Assembly: GCF_001552195.1 (NCBI RefSeq)
Contig: NZ_BCQS01000031.1
Location: forward strand, 1 to 64,000
Reading direction: 5' to 3'
Length of the DNA: 64,000 bases
DNA from: Actinomadura latina NBRC 106108
GTDB lineage: Bacteria > Actinomycetota > Actinomycetes > Streptosporangiales > Streptosporangiaceae
Part shown: positions 51,877-60,843 of the stretch, piece after piece
Layout of the letters: each line of letters begins with the position of its first letter
How positions within the stretch are numbered: the first letter of the stretch is position 1
The notes under the pieces: generated by a model
Told to the model about the DNA's origin: nothing
The model's database searches: none
Seen by the model: only the letters and a program-made list of their open reading frames with translations
Made by a program: the position numbers and the translations under genes

Positions 51877-53041
51877 CGAGCCGAGCCCGGACGCGGGCCT
51901 GCTGTCCCCCGTCCGGGCGGGGACGGAGGCGGAGGCCGCCACGAGCGACCTCGCCTACCTGACCGCGATGCTGGACGCCGAGGCGGCGCTCGCCCGCGCG
52001 CAGGCCCGCCTCGGCATCGTGCCCGCGGCGGCGGCCGAGGCGATCGCGGCCGCCGCGGACGCCGGCCGGTTCGACCTCGCCGCGGTCGCCCGCCGGGCCC
52101 GCGGCTCCGGCAACCCCGTCGTGCCGCTGGTCGCCGACCTGCGCGGCCTCGCCGGAGACGCCGGCGAGCACGTGCACAAGGGCGCCACCAGCCAGGACAT
52201 CGCCGACACCGGCGCCATGCTCGTCGCGGCCCGGACCAGGCGCGGCGTCCTCGCCCATCTCGACCGGGCCCTGGACGCGCTGGCCGGGCTCGCGGCGCGG
52301 TACCGCGACACCCCGATGGCGGCCCGCACCCTGGGCCGGCAGGCGCTGCCGACCACGTTCGGCGCCAAGGCCGCGAACTGGCTGCTGGGCTGCCTGGAGG
52401 CCCGCGACGGCCTGGCCGCGGTGCCGCTGCCCGTCCAGCTCGGCGGCCCCGCCGGGACCCTGGACGCCTTCGGCGACCGGGCGCTCGACCTCGTCGCCGC
52501 CTACGCGGAGGAGACGGGGCTGGAGCGTCCGGTCCTGCCCTGGCACACCCGCCGCGCGCCCGTCGCGAGGCTGGCGGCGGCGCTGGCGGTGACCGCCGGC
52601 GCCCTCGGCAAGATCGCCACCGACGTGTGGCTGCTGTCTCAGAGCGAGGTCGGCGAGGTCGCCGAGGCGGCGGGCGCCGGCCGGGGCGGCTCGTCGTCGA
52701 TGCCGCACAAGCGCAACCCCGCGCTGTCCACCCTGATCCGCTCGGCCGCGCTGCAGGTCCCGGCGCAGGCCCAGGTGGTCTTCGCCGCGCAGGCCGCGCC
52801 GCATGAGCGGCCGGCGGGGGAGTGGCACGCCGAGTGGCAGCCGCTGCGCGAATGCCTGCGCCTCACCGGCGGCGCCGCCGAGACGGCCGCCGAGCTGCTG
52901 GCCGGCCTGGAGGTGTCCACCGAGCTGATGCAGGCCGACCTCGACGACCTGCTGGACATGCTCGGCGACGACCCCGGGCCCGGCAACGCCGCCGTCCTCG
53001 TGGATCAGGCCCTCGACGCCTACCGGGGGAGCCGCCCGTGA
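51866..53041 (+). CDS. pcaB: 3-Carboxy-cis,cis-muconate cycloisomerase
   Basis: A 391-residue enzyme of the fumarase/aspartase superfamily converting 3-carboxy-cis,cis-muconate to 4-carboxymuconolactone. The superfamily signature GGSSSMPHKRNPAL is present. The N-terminal GLLSPVRAGTEAEAATSD fits PcaB. The TTG at 51866 (11-bp overlap with pcaG, GGGAGG upstream) is the only start that keeps that conserved segment. It overlaps pcaD by 4 bp (GTGA). Confidence 0.92.
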   Translation: MPSDEPSPDAGLLSPVRAGTEAEAATSDLAYLTAMLDAEAALARAQARLGIVPAAAAEAIAAAADAGRFDLAAVARRARGSGNPVVPLVADLRGLAGDAGEHVHKGATSQDIADTGAMLVAARTRRGVLAHLDRALDALAGLAARYRDTPMAARTLGRQALPTTFGAKAANWLLGCLEARDGLAAVPLPVQLGGPAGTLDAFGDRALDLVAAYAEETGLERPVLPWHTRRAPVARLAAALAVTAGALGKIATDVWLLSQSEVGEVAEAAGAGRGGSSSMPHKRNPALSTLIRSAALQVPAQAQVVFAAQAAPHERPAGEWHAEWQPLRECLRLTGGAAETAAELLAGLEVSTELMQADLDDLLDMLGDDPGPGNAAVLVDQALDAYRGSRP

Positions 53042-53820
53042 CGCGGACGCGGACCACGCCGCAGTACCGCCTGGACGGCCCCGAGGGCGCGCCGGTCGTC
53101 GTCCTCGGCCCGTCCCTCGGCACGTCCATGGACCTGTGGCTGCCGCAGCTGCCCGCGCTGGCCCGCGGCTGGCGCGTCCTGCGCTACGACCTGCCCGGCC
53201 ACGGCGGCGCACCCGCGCCGGACGGGCCCTTCACCGTCGGCGACCTCGCCGGCGGCGTCATCGCCCTGCTGGACGATCTCGGCGTCGGACGGGCCGCCTA
53301 CGCCGGCGTGTCGCTCGGCGGCGCCATCGGCACCGCGCTCGCGCTCCGCGCCCCGGACCGCGTCGGCAGCCTGATCCTGTGCTGCACGTCCGCCCGCTTC
53401 GGCGACCCGGGGCCGTGGCGGGAGCGGGCCGCGCTCGTCCGCCGCGAGGGCGTCGGCCCGGTGGCCGGCTCGGCCGCCGGACGCTGGTTCACCCCCGCCT
53501 TCGCGCACGCGGACGCGTACGTGGCGATGCTCCGCGCGACCGCCCCCGGGGGCTACGCGGCCTGCTGCGACGCCCTCGCCGGGTTCGACGCCACCGGGCG
53601 GCTCGGCGAGATCACCGCGCCCACCCTGGTGATCGCCGGCGCGCAGGACGGCCCCACGCCGCCGCGGGGCCACGCCGACCGGCTGGCGGCCGGCATCCCC
53701 GGCGCCCGGCTGACCGTCATCGAGGGCGCCGGTCACCTGGCCAACGCCGAACGGCCCGTCGCCGTCACCAGGGAGATCACCGCGCACCTCGACCGGACCT
53801 GGAAGGGACACGACCGATGA
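53038..53820 (+). CDS. pcaD: 3-Oxoadipate enol-lactonase
   Basis: A 260-residue alpha/beta hydrolase that opens beta-ketoadipate enol-lactone to beta-ketoadipate. The nucleophile is in AGVSLGGAIG, the Asp in AGAQDGPTP and the His in GAGHLANAE. In many actinobacteria PcaD and PcaC are fused as PcaL; here they are separate genes with a 4-bp overlap (ATGA). GTG 53038 overlaps the pcaB stop. Confidence 0.92.
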   Translation: MTRTRTTPQYRLDGPEGAPVVVLGPSLGTSMDLWLPQLPALARGWRVLRYDLPGHGGAPAPDGPFTVGDLAGGVIALLDDLGVGRAAYAGVSLGGAIGTALALRAPDRVGSLILCCTSARFGDPGPWRERAALVRREGVGPVAGSAAGRWFTPAFAHADAYVAMLRATAPGGYAACCDALAGFDATGRLGEITAPTLVIAGAQDGPTPPRGHADRLAAGIPGARLTVIEGAGHLANAERPVAVTREITAHLDRTWKGHDR

Positions 53821-54209
53821 GCGGGGAGCGCGGGAGCGATGAGGAGCGGCACGCGCAGGGCATGGCGACGCGCCGCGAGGTGCTCGGCGACGCGCACGTC
53901 GACCGCGCCGAGGCCCGCAAGGACGACTTCACCGCCGACTTCCAGGACATGATCACCCGGTACGCGTGGGGCGAGATCTGGAGCCGTCCCGGCCTGGACC
54001 GCAGGACCCGCAGCTGCATCACGCTCACCGCCATGGTCGCCGGCGGCCACCTGGACGAGCTGGCCATGCACGTGCGCGCCGCCGTCCGCAACGGGCTGAC
54101 GCGCGAGGAGATCAAGGAGGTCCTCCTGCAGACGGCGATCTATTGTGGAGTGCCCGCGGCGAACTCGGCCTTCGCCGTCGCCCAGCGGGTCCTCGGCGAG
54201 CCGGAGTGA
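53817..54209 (+). CDS. pcaC: 4-Carboxymuconolactone decarboxylase
   Basis: A 130-residue carboxymuconolactone decarboxylase. Family features are RREVLGDAHVDRAEARKDDF, YAWGEIWSRPGLDRRTRS and LLQTAIYCGVPAANSAF. It makes beta-ketoadipate enol-lactone, the substrate of PcaD. ATG 53817 overlaps the pcaD stop. Last gene of the compact pcaHGBDC run. pcaIJ and pcaF, needed to finish the pathway, are not in this window. Confidence 0.93.
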   Translation: MSGERGSDEERHAQGMATRREVLGDAHVDRAEARKDDFTADFQDMITRYAWGEIWSRPGLDRRTRSCITLTAMVAGGHLDELAMHVRAAVRNGLTREEIKEVLLQTAIYCGVPAANSAFAVAQRVLGEPE

Positions 54210-54247
54210 CCGGGCGGAGTGACCGAGGGAGCGACCGGGCGGAGTGA
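54208..54247 (+). repeat. 15-bp direct repeat carrying an SD before the IclR gene
   Basis: GACCGGGCGGAGTGA occurs at 54208-54222 (overlapping the pcaC stop) and again at 54233-54247, ending just before the IclR start. The second copy supplies the SD (GGAGTGA). Likely a small local duplication that created the translation start of the regulator. Confidence 0.6.
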
Positions 54248-54248
54248 T

Positions 54249-55049
54249 ATGGCGGAGCGCGCGCGGCCGGTGAGCGTGGCGGGCAAGGTGATGGCCATCC
54301 TGAACGCGGTCGCGCAGGGCGGTGTCCGCCTCAACCTCAGCGAGATCTGCCGCCGCTCCGGGCTGCCGCTGGCGACCGGGCACCGGCTCGTCGGCGAGCT
54401 GGCCGCGGGCGGGTTCCTGGAGCGGGTCCCGGACGGCACGTACCGCATCGGCACCCGGCTGTGGCGGATCGGCAGCCAGGCCCCGGCCGTCACCGGGCTG
54501 CGCGAGCTGGCCCTGCCGCACATGGAGGACCTCTACGAGGCCACGCACGACAACGTGCAGCTGGGCGTGCTGCGCGAGGACCGCGTGCTGATCGTCGAGC
54601 GGCTGCGCGGCACCCGCTCGGTGCCCGTCGTCACGCAGGTCGGGGCGATGCTGCCGCTGCACGCCACCGGTGTCGGCAAGGTGCTGCTGGCGTACGCGCC
54701 GCCGGACGTCCGGGAGACGGTCCTGGCCGGCGAGCTGGCCCGGCACACGGTGCGGTCCATCACCGATCCGGCGAAGCTGCGGCGGAACCTGGAGCAGGTC
54801 CGCCGCAACGGCTACGCGCTCACCCGGGACGAGATGACGCTGGGCGCCTCGTCGGTCGGCGCCCCGGTGCGGGACGGCGCGGGCGACGTCGTCGCGGCCG
54901 TCTCGCTGGTGGCGGGCACCCGCGGCGCCGACCTGCGGCGGCTGCTGCCGCCGCTGAAGACGGCGGTACGCGCCCTGTCCCGGGACGTGGCGGCGCACTG
55001 GCGCGGCGATCCCGACGCTTTTTCCGGTGAGCGGAAGACCGGCGCTTGA
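54249..55049 (+). CDS. IclR-family regulator of the pca/pob genes
   Basis: A 266-residue IclR-type regulator with an N-terminal winged HTH (about 10-70; LNLSEICRRSGLPLATGHRL) and the C-terminal effector domain (PHMEDLYEATHDNVQLGVLR, then PLHATGVGKVLLA). PcaR, PcaU and PobR from other bacteria belong to this family and respond to beta-ketoadipate, protocatechuate or 4-hydroxybenzoate. It lies between pcaC and pobA, which makes it the probable regulator of both. ATG 54249 has GGAGTGA directly before it. Confidence 0.9.
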   Translation: MAERARPVSVAGKVMAILNAVAQGGVRLNLSEICRRSGLPLATGHRLVGELAAGGFLERVPDGTYRIGTRLWRIGSQAPAVTGLRELALPHMEDLYEATHDNVQLGVLREDRVLIVERLRGTRSVPVVTQVGAMLPLHATGVGKVLLAYAPPDVRETVLAGELARHTVRSITDPAKLRRNLEQVRRNGYALTRDEMTLGASSVGAPVRDGAGDVVAAVSLVAGTRGADLRRLLPPLKTAVRALSRDVAAHWRGDPDAFSGERKTGA

Positions 55050-55103
55050 ACCTGCGGCGATGCGCGCCAGCATCGCCGGTTGAACCGATGACGAGGAGGC
55101 TCG

Positions 55104-56261
55104 ATGCGTACCCAGGTCGCGATCATCGGCGGAGGCCCCGCCGGACTGCTGCTGTCCCACCTGCTGCACCTGCAGGGGATCGACTCGGTGGTCCTGGAGA
55201 GCCGGGACCGCGACTATGTGGAGCACCGGCAGCGGGCCGGGATGCTGGAGCAGGGCACGACCGACGTGCTGCGCGAGAGCGGCGTGGGCGAGCGGCTCGA
55301 CCGGGAGGGCCTCGTCCACCACGGGCTGGAGCTGCGGTTCGGCGGCGCGGGCCACCGCGTCCCGCTGACCGACCTCACCGGCCGGACGGTCACCGTCTAC
55401 GCGCAGACCGAGATCGTCAAGGACCTCGTCGCGCGGCGGCTGGCGGACGGCGGCGACGTCCGGTTCGAGGCGGAGGTCGTGAGCCTGGACGCGTCCGCGC
55501 CCGCCGTCACCTTCCGCAGCGGCGGCGAGACGCACACCCTCGACTGCGACTACATCGCGGGCTGCGACGGGTTCCACGGCGTCAGCCGCCCGGCGGTGCC
55601 CGGCCTGCGGACGTTCGAGCGGGAGTACCCGTTCGCCTGGCTCGGCATCCTCGCCGACGTCGCGCCGTCCACCGAGGAGCTGATCTACGCCAACCACGAC
55701 CGCGGCTTCGCGCTGCACAGCCTGCGGTCCCCGCACGTCAGCCGCCTCTACCTGCAGGTCTCGCCGGACGAGGACCTCGCCGGGTGGTCCGACGCCCGGA
55801 TCTGGGACGAGCTGGCGGCCCGGTTCGCCACCGACGACGGCTGGAAGCTGCACGAGGGCCCCATCACCGACAGGTCGATCACGCCGATGCGCAGTTTCGT
55901 GGCGGAGCCGCTGCGGCACGACCGCCTGTTCCTCGCCGGGGACGCCGGGCACATCGTCCCGCCGACCGGGGCGAAGGGCCTCAACCTGGCCGTCTCGGAC
56001 GTGATCGTCCTGGCGCGGGCGCTCACCGAGCGGTACGCCTCGGGCTCGGAGACGCTGCTGGACGGCTACTCCGACGCGTGCCTGCGGCGGGTCTGGCGGG
56101 CCGAGCACTTCTCCTACTGGATGACGACGCTGCTGCACGTGGACCCGGCCGCGAGCGACTTCGAGCTGCGGCTCCAGCGCTCCCACCTGGACTACGTGGC
56201 CGCGTCCGAGGCGGCCAAGACGTCGCTCGCGGAGAACTACACCGGCCTCCCGATCTTCTAG
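55104..56261 (+). CDS. pobA: 4-Hydroxybenzoate 3-monooxygenase
   Basis: A 385-residue FAD monooxygenase hydroxylating 4-hydroxybenzoate to protocatechuate. The FAD motif GGGPAGLLLSHLL, the PobA-typical RQRAGMLEQGT, the CDGFHGVSR (DG) motif and GDAGHIVPPTGAKGLNLA (GD motif) are all present. GAGGAGG precedes the ATG. It feeds the pca pathway encoded immediately upstream and is followed by a terminator. Confidence 0.95.
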   Translation: MRTQVAIIGGGPAGLLLSHLLHLQGIDSVVLESRDRDYVEHRQRAGMLEQGTTDVLRESGVGERLDREGLVHHGLELRFGGAGHRVPLTDLTGRTVTVYAQTEIVKDLVARRLADGGDVRFEAEVVSLDASAPAVTFRSGGETHTLDCDYIAGCDGFHGVSRPAVPGLRTFEREYPFAWLGILADVAPSTEELIYANHDRGFALHSLRSPHVSRLYLQVSPDEDLAGWSDARIWDELAARFATDDGWKLHEGPITDRSITPMRSFVAEPLRHDRLFLAGDAGHIVPPTGAKGLNLAVSDVIVLARALTERYASGSETLLDGYSDACLRRVWRAEHFSYWMTTLLHVDPAASDFELRLQRSHLDYVAASEAAKTSLAENYTGLPIF

Positions 56262-56292
56262 GGTCCCGCCGACCCGGCGGCGCGGCCGGACG

Positions 56293-56325
56293 GACGCCGC
56301 ACGAATTGGCGGCGTCTGAAATTTT
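56293..56325 (+). terminator. pobA terminator
   Basis: GACGCCGC (56293-56300) pairs with GCGGCGTC (56309-56316) around an 8-nt loop, followed by TGAAATTTT. This is a standard intrinsic-terminator layout 31 bp after the pobA stop. Confidence 0.7.
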
Positions 56326-56342
56326 GCCGCATGGGCAAATTT
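56319..56342. promoter_or_regulatory. AT-rich dyad upstream of the PAP2 gene
   Basis: AAATTTTGCC (56319-56328) and GGCAAATTT (56334-56342) form a dyad with one extra T on the left arm. AT-rich symmetry in a GC-rich genome suggests a regulator site for the following transcript. It overlaps the T-run of the pobA terminator. Confidence 0.45.
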
Positions 56343-56489
56343 GGTTTAGCGTGGGCGGTTCCCCACGCGGACGTGGAAGGTGAGAGGCTTCGGCATCTGC
56401 TCGGCCGCGCCGAGGGACGCGCCGGCGAGCGGGAGCCCGCCTAGGCCCGGACCTGACCGGCCCGAACCGAAGGACAGCGGAGGGAACCA

Positions 56490-56534
56490 GTGGCCGATCA
56501 CCACCAGCCCGCGCCCGGCGCGTCCGGCACATGA
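56490..56534 (+). CDS. Fourteen-codon upstream ORF coupled to the PAP2 gene
   Basis: GTG at 56490, with GGAGGG five bases upstream, encodes MADHHQPAPGASGT and stops at TGA 56532-56534, overlapping the ATG (56531) of the PAP2 gene as ATGA. The PAP2 gene itself lacks an SD (the bases before its ATG are GCGTCCGGCAC). Translation is therefore probably coupled. The peptide has no recognised domain. Confidence 0.45.
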   Translation: MADHHQPAPGASGT

Positions 56535-57361
56535 CAGAGCGCACACGCACGCGTACGGAGAATGCGGGTCGTGCGCCGGCGAGCTTAGGCACCGGACCGT
56601 CCCGGCCGCGCTGGCTCCCATTCCGGCCCGGGCGGCGGGACGCGGGCGGCGGCGGCCGGCCCGGCGGCCGGCCCCGCGCAGTCCGCGAGCTGCTGCTCAT
56701 CACCGTCCTGTTCACGTTCTACAAGCTCGGCCGGCTGCTGGCCAGCGGCCGGGTCGCCGAGGCGTTCGACAACGCCCATCGCGTGTGGCACCTGGAGCGC
56801 CTCCTCGACCTGCCGAGCGAGACCGGCGTCCAGCACGGGCTGCTGCAGAGCCAGTTCCTCGTGCAGGCGGCCAACTGCTACTACGCGTACGTGCACTTCC
56901 CGGCGGCGATCATGTTCCTGCTGTGGATCTACCTGCGGCGGCCCGTCCACTACCGGTGGGTCCGCCGGGTCATGGTCGCGCTGACCGCCGTCGCGCTCGT
57001 CCTGCACCTGCTCGTCCCGCTGGCCCCGCCGCGGATGCTGCCGCACACGGGGCTCATCGACACCGCGGCGCGGTTCGGCCCCGCCGTGTACGGGCCGCCG
57101 CAGGCCGACACGGTCGCCAACCAGTACGCGGCGATGCCGTCGCTGCACATCGGGTGGGCGGCGGTCATCGCGCTCGGCCTGATCGTCACGTCCCGGACGC
57201 GGTGGCGCTGGCTGTGGGTGCTGCACCCGGCGATGACGATCGCGGTCGTGGTCAGCACCGCCAACCACTACTGGCTGGACGGCATCGTGGTGCTCGTGCT
57301 GCTGGCCGCCGGCGTCCTCCTCCTCCGGCCGCCCGGCGCCCCGCAGGCGGCGTCCGGTTAG
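56531..57361 (+). CDS. PAP2-family membrane phosphatase/phosphotransferase
   Basis: A 276-residue membrane protein with a basic, Arg/Pro/Gly-rich cytosolic N-terminus (about 1-50) and about five or six hydrophobic segments. The PAP2 motifs AAMPSLHIGWA and NHYWLDG (His and Asp) lie on the extracytoplasmic side. This sub-family includes inositol-phosphoceramide/phosphatidylinositol-phosphate-type phosphotransferases of actinobacteria. Substrate not known. Its stop codon overlaps the stop of the convergent cphA. Confidence 0.85.
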   Translation: MTERTRTRTENAGRAPASLGTGPSRPRWLPFRPGRRDAGGGGRPGGRPRAVRELLLITVLFTFYKLGRLLASGRVAEAFDNAHRVWHLERLLDLPSETGVQHGLLQSQFLVQAANCYYAYVHFPAAIMFLLWIYLRRPVHYRWVRRVMVALTAVALVLHLLVPLAPPRMLPHTGLIDTAARFGPAVYGPPQADTVANQYAAMPSLHIGWAAVIALGLIVTSRTRWRWLWVLHPAMTIAVVVSTANHYWLDGIVVLVLLAAGVLLLRPPGAPQAASG

Positions 57362-59997
57362 CCGGCCGGCTCCGCGCCCAGCGTCTCCAGCAGCTCGGTG
57401 ACCGGCTGCAGCTTCTCGTACAGCAGCAGGACGGGCTCGCCCGGCTCGGCCAGGTCCAGCGCCGACGCCAGCGCGCCCTTCAGGTCGCCGGCCGGGTGGT
57501 GGCACACGTCCGGCCGCGCCTCCCGCAGCCCCTGGACGATCAGCCGGGTCATCTCGCCCGAGCGGCGGCCGCGCAGGTCCTCGTCCTCGTAGACGACGAC
57601 GCGGCCGAACGCCGCGGCCACGGCGCGCGCGGTCTCGGCAACCAGCTCGTCGGACCGGTCGCCCGGCAGCGTCACCGCGGCGACGCCCCCGGCCCCCCAG
57701 CGCCGCTCGACGAACGCGCCCATCGCCTCGACCGCCGCCGGGTTGTGCGCGTAGTCCACCAGGACCGGGTTGCCGCCGACCTGGTACACGCAGCCCCGGC
57801 CGGGGTTGCGGGTGTGGGGGTCGAACGAGCGCAGCGCGCGCGCCAGCACGTCCACCGGGACGCCGAGGGCGCGGGCGGCGGCGGACGCGGCCAGCGCGTT
57901 CGCCAGGACGTGCGCGGCGTGCCCGCCGAACGAGCCCCCCACCTCGCCGGCCGGCAGGATCCGGGTGCGGCGGTCGCCGCGCGCCTCGGTCAGCCAGCCG
58001 TCCGCCAGGTAGTAGCCGAGGCCGCCGCCGCGCAGGTGCGCCGCGAGGACGGGCGCGTCCGGCGACAGCGAGAAGAAGCGCAGCACCGGGTCGCGGCGCC
58101 GGACGGCGGGACGCCCGGCGAGGCTCGCCGACGGCTCGTCCTCGGCGTTCAGGACGAGGTGCCCGCCGCGCCGGATCTCCTCGGCGACCAGCGCCTTGAT
58201 GTCGAGCAGGTCGTCCAGGGACTCGGTGTCGTCCATGCCGAGATGGTCGCGGGTGACGTTGGTGACGACCGCGACATCGGCGCGCTCGTAGCCGAGGCCG
58301 CGCCGGACGATGCCGCCGCGCGCCGTCTCCAGCACGGCGGCGTCCACCGACCGGTCGCCCAGCACCATCTCCGCCGAGCGGGGACCGGACGCGTCCGACG
58401 TGTGGACGAGCCGCCCGCCCACGTGCACGCCCTCGGTGCTGGTCATGCCGGTCCGCCGGCCGTCCAGCTCCAGCATGTGCGCGATCATCCGGACGGTCGT
58501 GGTCTTCCCGTTGGTGCCGGTCACCGACACGACCGGCACCCGCGACGGCGTCCCCGCCGGGTACATCAGGTCGAGGACCTCGCCGGCGACGTCCCGTCCC
58601 GCCCCCTCGTGCGGCGCGAGGTGCATGCGCAGGCCCGGCGCGGCGTTGACCTCCAGGATCCCGGCGGCGCCGCGCTCGGCGGGCGGCGGCGAGCCGATGT
58701 CGGGCAGCCGCAGGTCGATGCCGCACACGTCCATGCCGACGGCCGCGGCGGCCCGCACGCACATGGCCGCGATGTCGGGGTGCACGTCGTCGGTCACGTC
58801 CCGGCTGGTGCCGCCCGTGGACAGGTTCGCGTTGCGGCGCAGCCACACCCGCTCCCCGTCGCCGGGCACCGAGTCGGGGCCGTGGCCCTGCCGGGCCGCC
58901 AGCGCCAGCTCGGTCGGGCCGAGCGTCAGCCGGGTCAGCGGCCGGTCGTGGCCCTCGCCGCGGGCCGGGTCGGCGTTGACCCGCTCCACGAGCGCCGTCA
59001 CCGTCGCCGCCCCGTCGCCGGTCACGCACGCGGCGGTCAGCTCGGCCGCCGCCGCGACCCGGCCGCCGACCACGAGGACCCGGTAGTCGCCGCCCGGGAT
59101 GTAGGACTCCACGAGCACCTCGCCCTCGTCCCCCGCCGCGGCGGCGTACGCGGCCACGACCTCCGGGGGCTCGGTCAGCTCGATGTGGACGTTCTCGCCC
59201 TGGTGCCCGGCGAGCGGCTTGACGACCACCGGACCGGCGATGTCGCGGAGCGCTTCGAGGGCCTCCGCCGCCGACGCCGCGACCCGCCCCTCAGGTACGG
59301 GCAGGCCCGCGTCCGAGAGCACCCGGTGCGCGAGCCGCTTGTCGCCCGCGACCTCCATCCCGATCGCGGACGTGGCGTCGGTCATCGCCGCCCACACGGT
59401 CCGCCGGTACCGCCCGTACCCGAGCCGCAGCAGGTTGAGGCCGCCGACGCGGCGGACCGGCACGCCCCGCTCCCGCGCCGCCCGCGCCAGCGCCGCCGTG
59501 CTCACCCCGAGCCGCTCGCACTCGTGCACGGCGGCCACCTCGGCGAGGTCGCCGGACATGTCGGGAACCGCCCCGGTGATCGCCCCCGTCACGATCCGCA
59601 CGGCGAGCGTGATCAGCCGCTCGACCACCGGGCTCCCGGGCGGCTCGTCCCGGGGGCATTCCAGGATCACGTCGTACTCGGCGGGGCCGCCCGCCCGGAC
59701 GGTCCGCCCGAAGAACACCTCGCGGCCGATGCTCCCGGACAGCTCCAGCGTGACGTGCTCGGTGACGTGGCCGAAATAGGTTCCGCGCGCCATCGCGTCC
59801 AGCAGCCCGCCGGGACGGCCCGCCGAGCAGTGGTGCTCTGCCAGGCCCGGCAGCGCCGCCACCAGCCGCCCGGCGAAGCCGGGATGGTCGGTCGTCTCGT
59901 GGCCGGCCAGGCCCTGCAGGTCGAGGCGCGCGATCGCGACGGGACGGGACAGATAGGTGTTCGGGCCGCTCAGGCGGCGCACATGGTCGAGCCGCAC
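57358..59997 (-). CDS. cphA: Cyanophycin synthetase
   Basis: An 879-residue enzyme that polymerises Asp and Arg to cyanophycin with ATP. The N-terminal domain (about 1-160) precedes an ATP-grasp (about 200-480; VAGDKRLAHRVLSDAGLPVP, VVVKPLAGHQGENVHIELTE, ILEVNAAPGLRMHLAP). The Mur-ligase-like half starts at about 500 with VTGTNGKTTTVRM and later contains NVTRDHLGMDD and VLVDYAHNPAAVEAM. Length and domain order match CphA1. It starts 3 bp after cphB. In non-cyanobacteria it makes a nitrogen and carbon store. Confidence 0.93.
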   Translation of the reverse strand: MRLDHVRRLSGPNTYLSRPVAIARLDLQGLAGHETTDHPGFAGRLVAALPGLAEHHCSAGRPGGLLDAMARGTYFGHVTEHVTLELSGSIGREVFFGRTVRAGGPAEYDVILECPRDEPPGSPVVERLITLAVRIVTGAITGAVPDMSGDLAEVAAVHECERLGVSTAALARAARERGVPVRRVGGLNLLRLGYGRYRRTVWAAMTDATSAIGMEVAGDKRLAHRVLSDAGLPVPEGRVAASAAEALEALRDIAGPVVVKPLAGHQGENVHIELTEPPEVVAAYAAAAGDEGEVLVESYIPGGDYRVLVVGGRVAAAAELTAACVTGDGAATVTALVERVNADPARGEGHDRPLTRLTLGPTELALAARQGHGPDSVPGDGERVWLRRNANLSTGGTSRDVTDDVHPDIAAMCVRAAAAVGMDVCGIDLRLPDIGSPPPAERGAAGILEVNAAPGLRMHLAPHEGAGRDVAGEVLDLMYPAGTPSRVPVVSVTGTNGKTTTVRMIAHMLELDGRRTGMTSTEGVHVGGRLVHTSDASGPRSAEMVLGDRSVDAAVLETARGGIVRRGLGYERADVAVVTNVTRDHLGMDDTESLDDLLDIKALVAEEIRRGGHLVLNAEDEPSASLAGRPAVRRRDPVLRFFSLSPDAPVLAAHLRGGGLGYYLADGWLTEARGDRRTRILPAGEVGGSFGGHAAHVLANALAASAAARALGVPVDVLARALRSFDPHTRNPGRGCVYQVGGNPVLVDYAHNPAAVEAMGAFVERRWGAGGVAAVTLPGDRSDELVAETARAVAAAFGRVVVYEDEDLRGRRSGEMTRLIVQGLREARPDVCHHPAGDLKGALASALDLAEPGEPVLLLYEKLQPVTELLETLGAEPAG

Positions 59998-60000
59998 GGC

Positions 60001-60837
60001 TCAGTCCTCCTCGTCCGGGCCGCGCATGTTGCCGATCGCGGGCAGCTTGTCGTTCATCTGGAACGTGCAGCCGGCCGGCAGCAGGTGCAGCGACACGTCG
60101 AACATCGCCATCGGCTCGTCGTCGGAGGCGGCGTAGGCGATGGTGGACTGCCCGGCGTCCACGACCGTGACCACCCCCGTCCCGACGACGTCGAAATGGC
60201 CGTCGCCCACCACGATCGCCGTGTCCTCGTCTATCCCGACGCCCAGCAGGCGGGTGTCCAGCGCTATGCCGCTCATCAGCCGCGGCAGCCGCCCCCGCTC
60301 GTTGAAATGCATGTCGATCAGCACGTTGTCGAGCAGGCCGAGCCCGGGGCCGACCTTCACGCTGGACGCGGCGACCTCGTGGCCGTGCCCGCCCAGGATC
60401 ATCCAGTGGCCCATCGCGGTCGCGCCCGCGCTCGTCCCGGCGATGACGAGGCCCTCCTGGTCCAGCCGCCGCTTGAGCAGCTCGTTGGTCCGCGACCCGA
60501 CCAGCGTCCGGATCCGCGACTGGTCGCCGCCGCTGAACAGCACGCCCGTCGCGGCGTCCAGCGCCCGCAGCGTCGCCGGGTCGTCGGCCGCGGCCCGGCC
60601 GAGCAGCCGCAGCTCCCGGACCGACGGCACGCCGAGCCGCCCGAACACCGCCGTGTACTGCTCGGCGACCTCCTCCGGCACCTCCGTCGCCGTCGTCACG
60701 ACCACGATCCGCGCGTCCTCGGCGCCGGCCAGCTCGACGAACGTCTCCAGCGGCCCCGACCCGCAGGTCCGGTTCTCCGCCCCACCGATGATCAGCAGCC
60801 GGCCCTTGCGTCCGGCACCCCCATGTTTGTCCTTCAC
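60001..60837 (-). CDS. cphB: Cyanophycinase
   Basis: A 278-residue serine-type exopeptidase of peptidase family S51, releasing beta-Asp-Arg dipeptides from cyanophycin. The nucleophile is Ser136 in AGTSAGATAMG. GGAENRTCGSGPLE at the start and LGVGIDEDTAIVV later fit the family. It acts in the cytosol and is encoded first in the operon with cphA. GTG 60837 has no SD; a promoter-spanning dyad lies just upstream, so the mRNA may be leaderless. Confidence 0.92.
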   Translation of the reverse strand: MKDKHGGAGRKGRLLIIGGAENRTCGSGPLETFVELAGAEDARIVVVTTATEVPEEVAEQYTAVFGRLGVPSVRELRLLGRAAADDPATLRALDAATGVLFSGGDQSRIRTLVGSRTNELLKRRLDQEGLVIAGTSAGATAMGHWMILGGHGHEVAASSVKVGPGLGLLDNVLIDMHFNERGRLPRLMSGIALDTRLLGVGIDEDTAIVVGDGHFDVVGTGVVTVVDAGQSTIAYAASDDEPMAMFDVSLHLLPAGCTFQMNDKLPAIGNMRGPDEED

Positions 60838-60843
60838 ACCACT

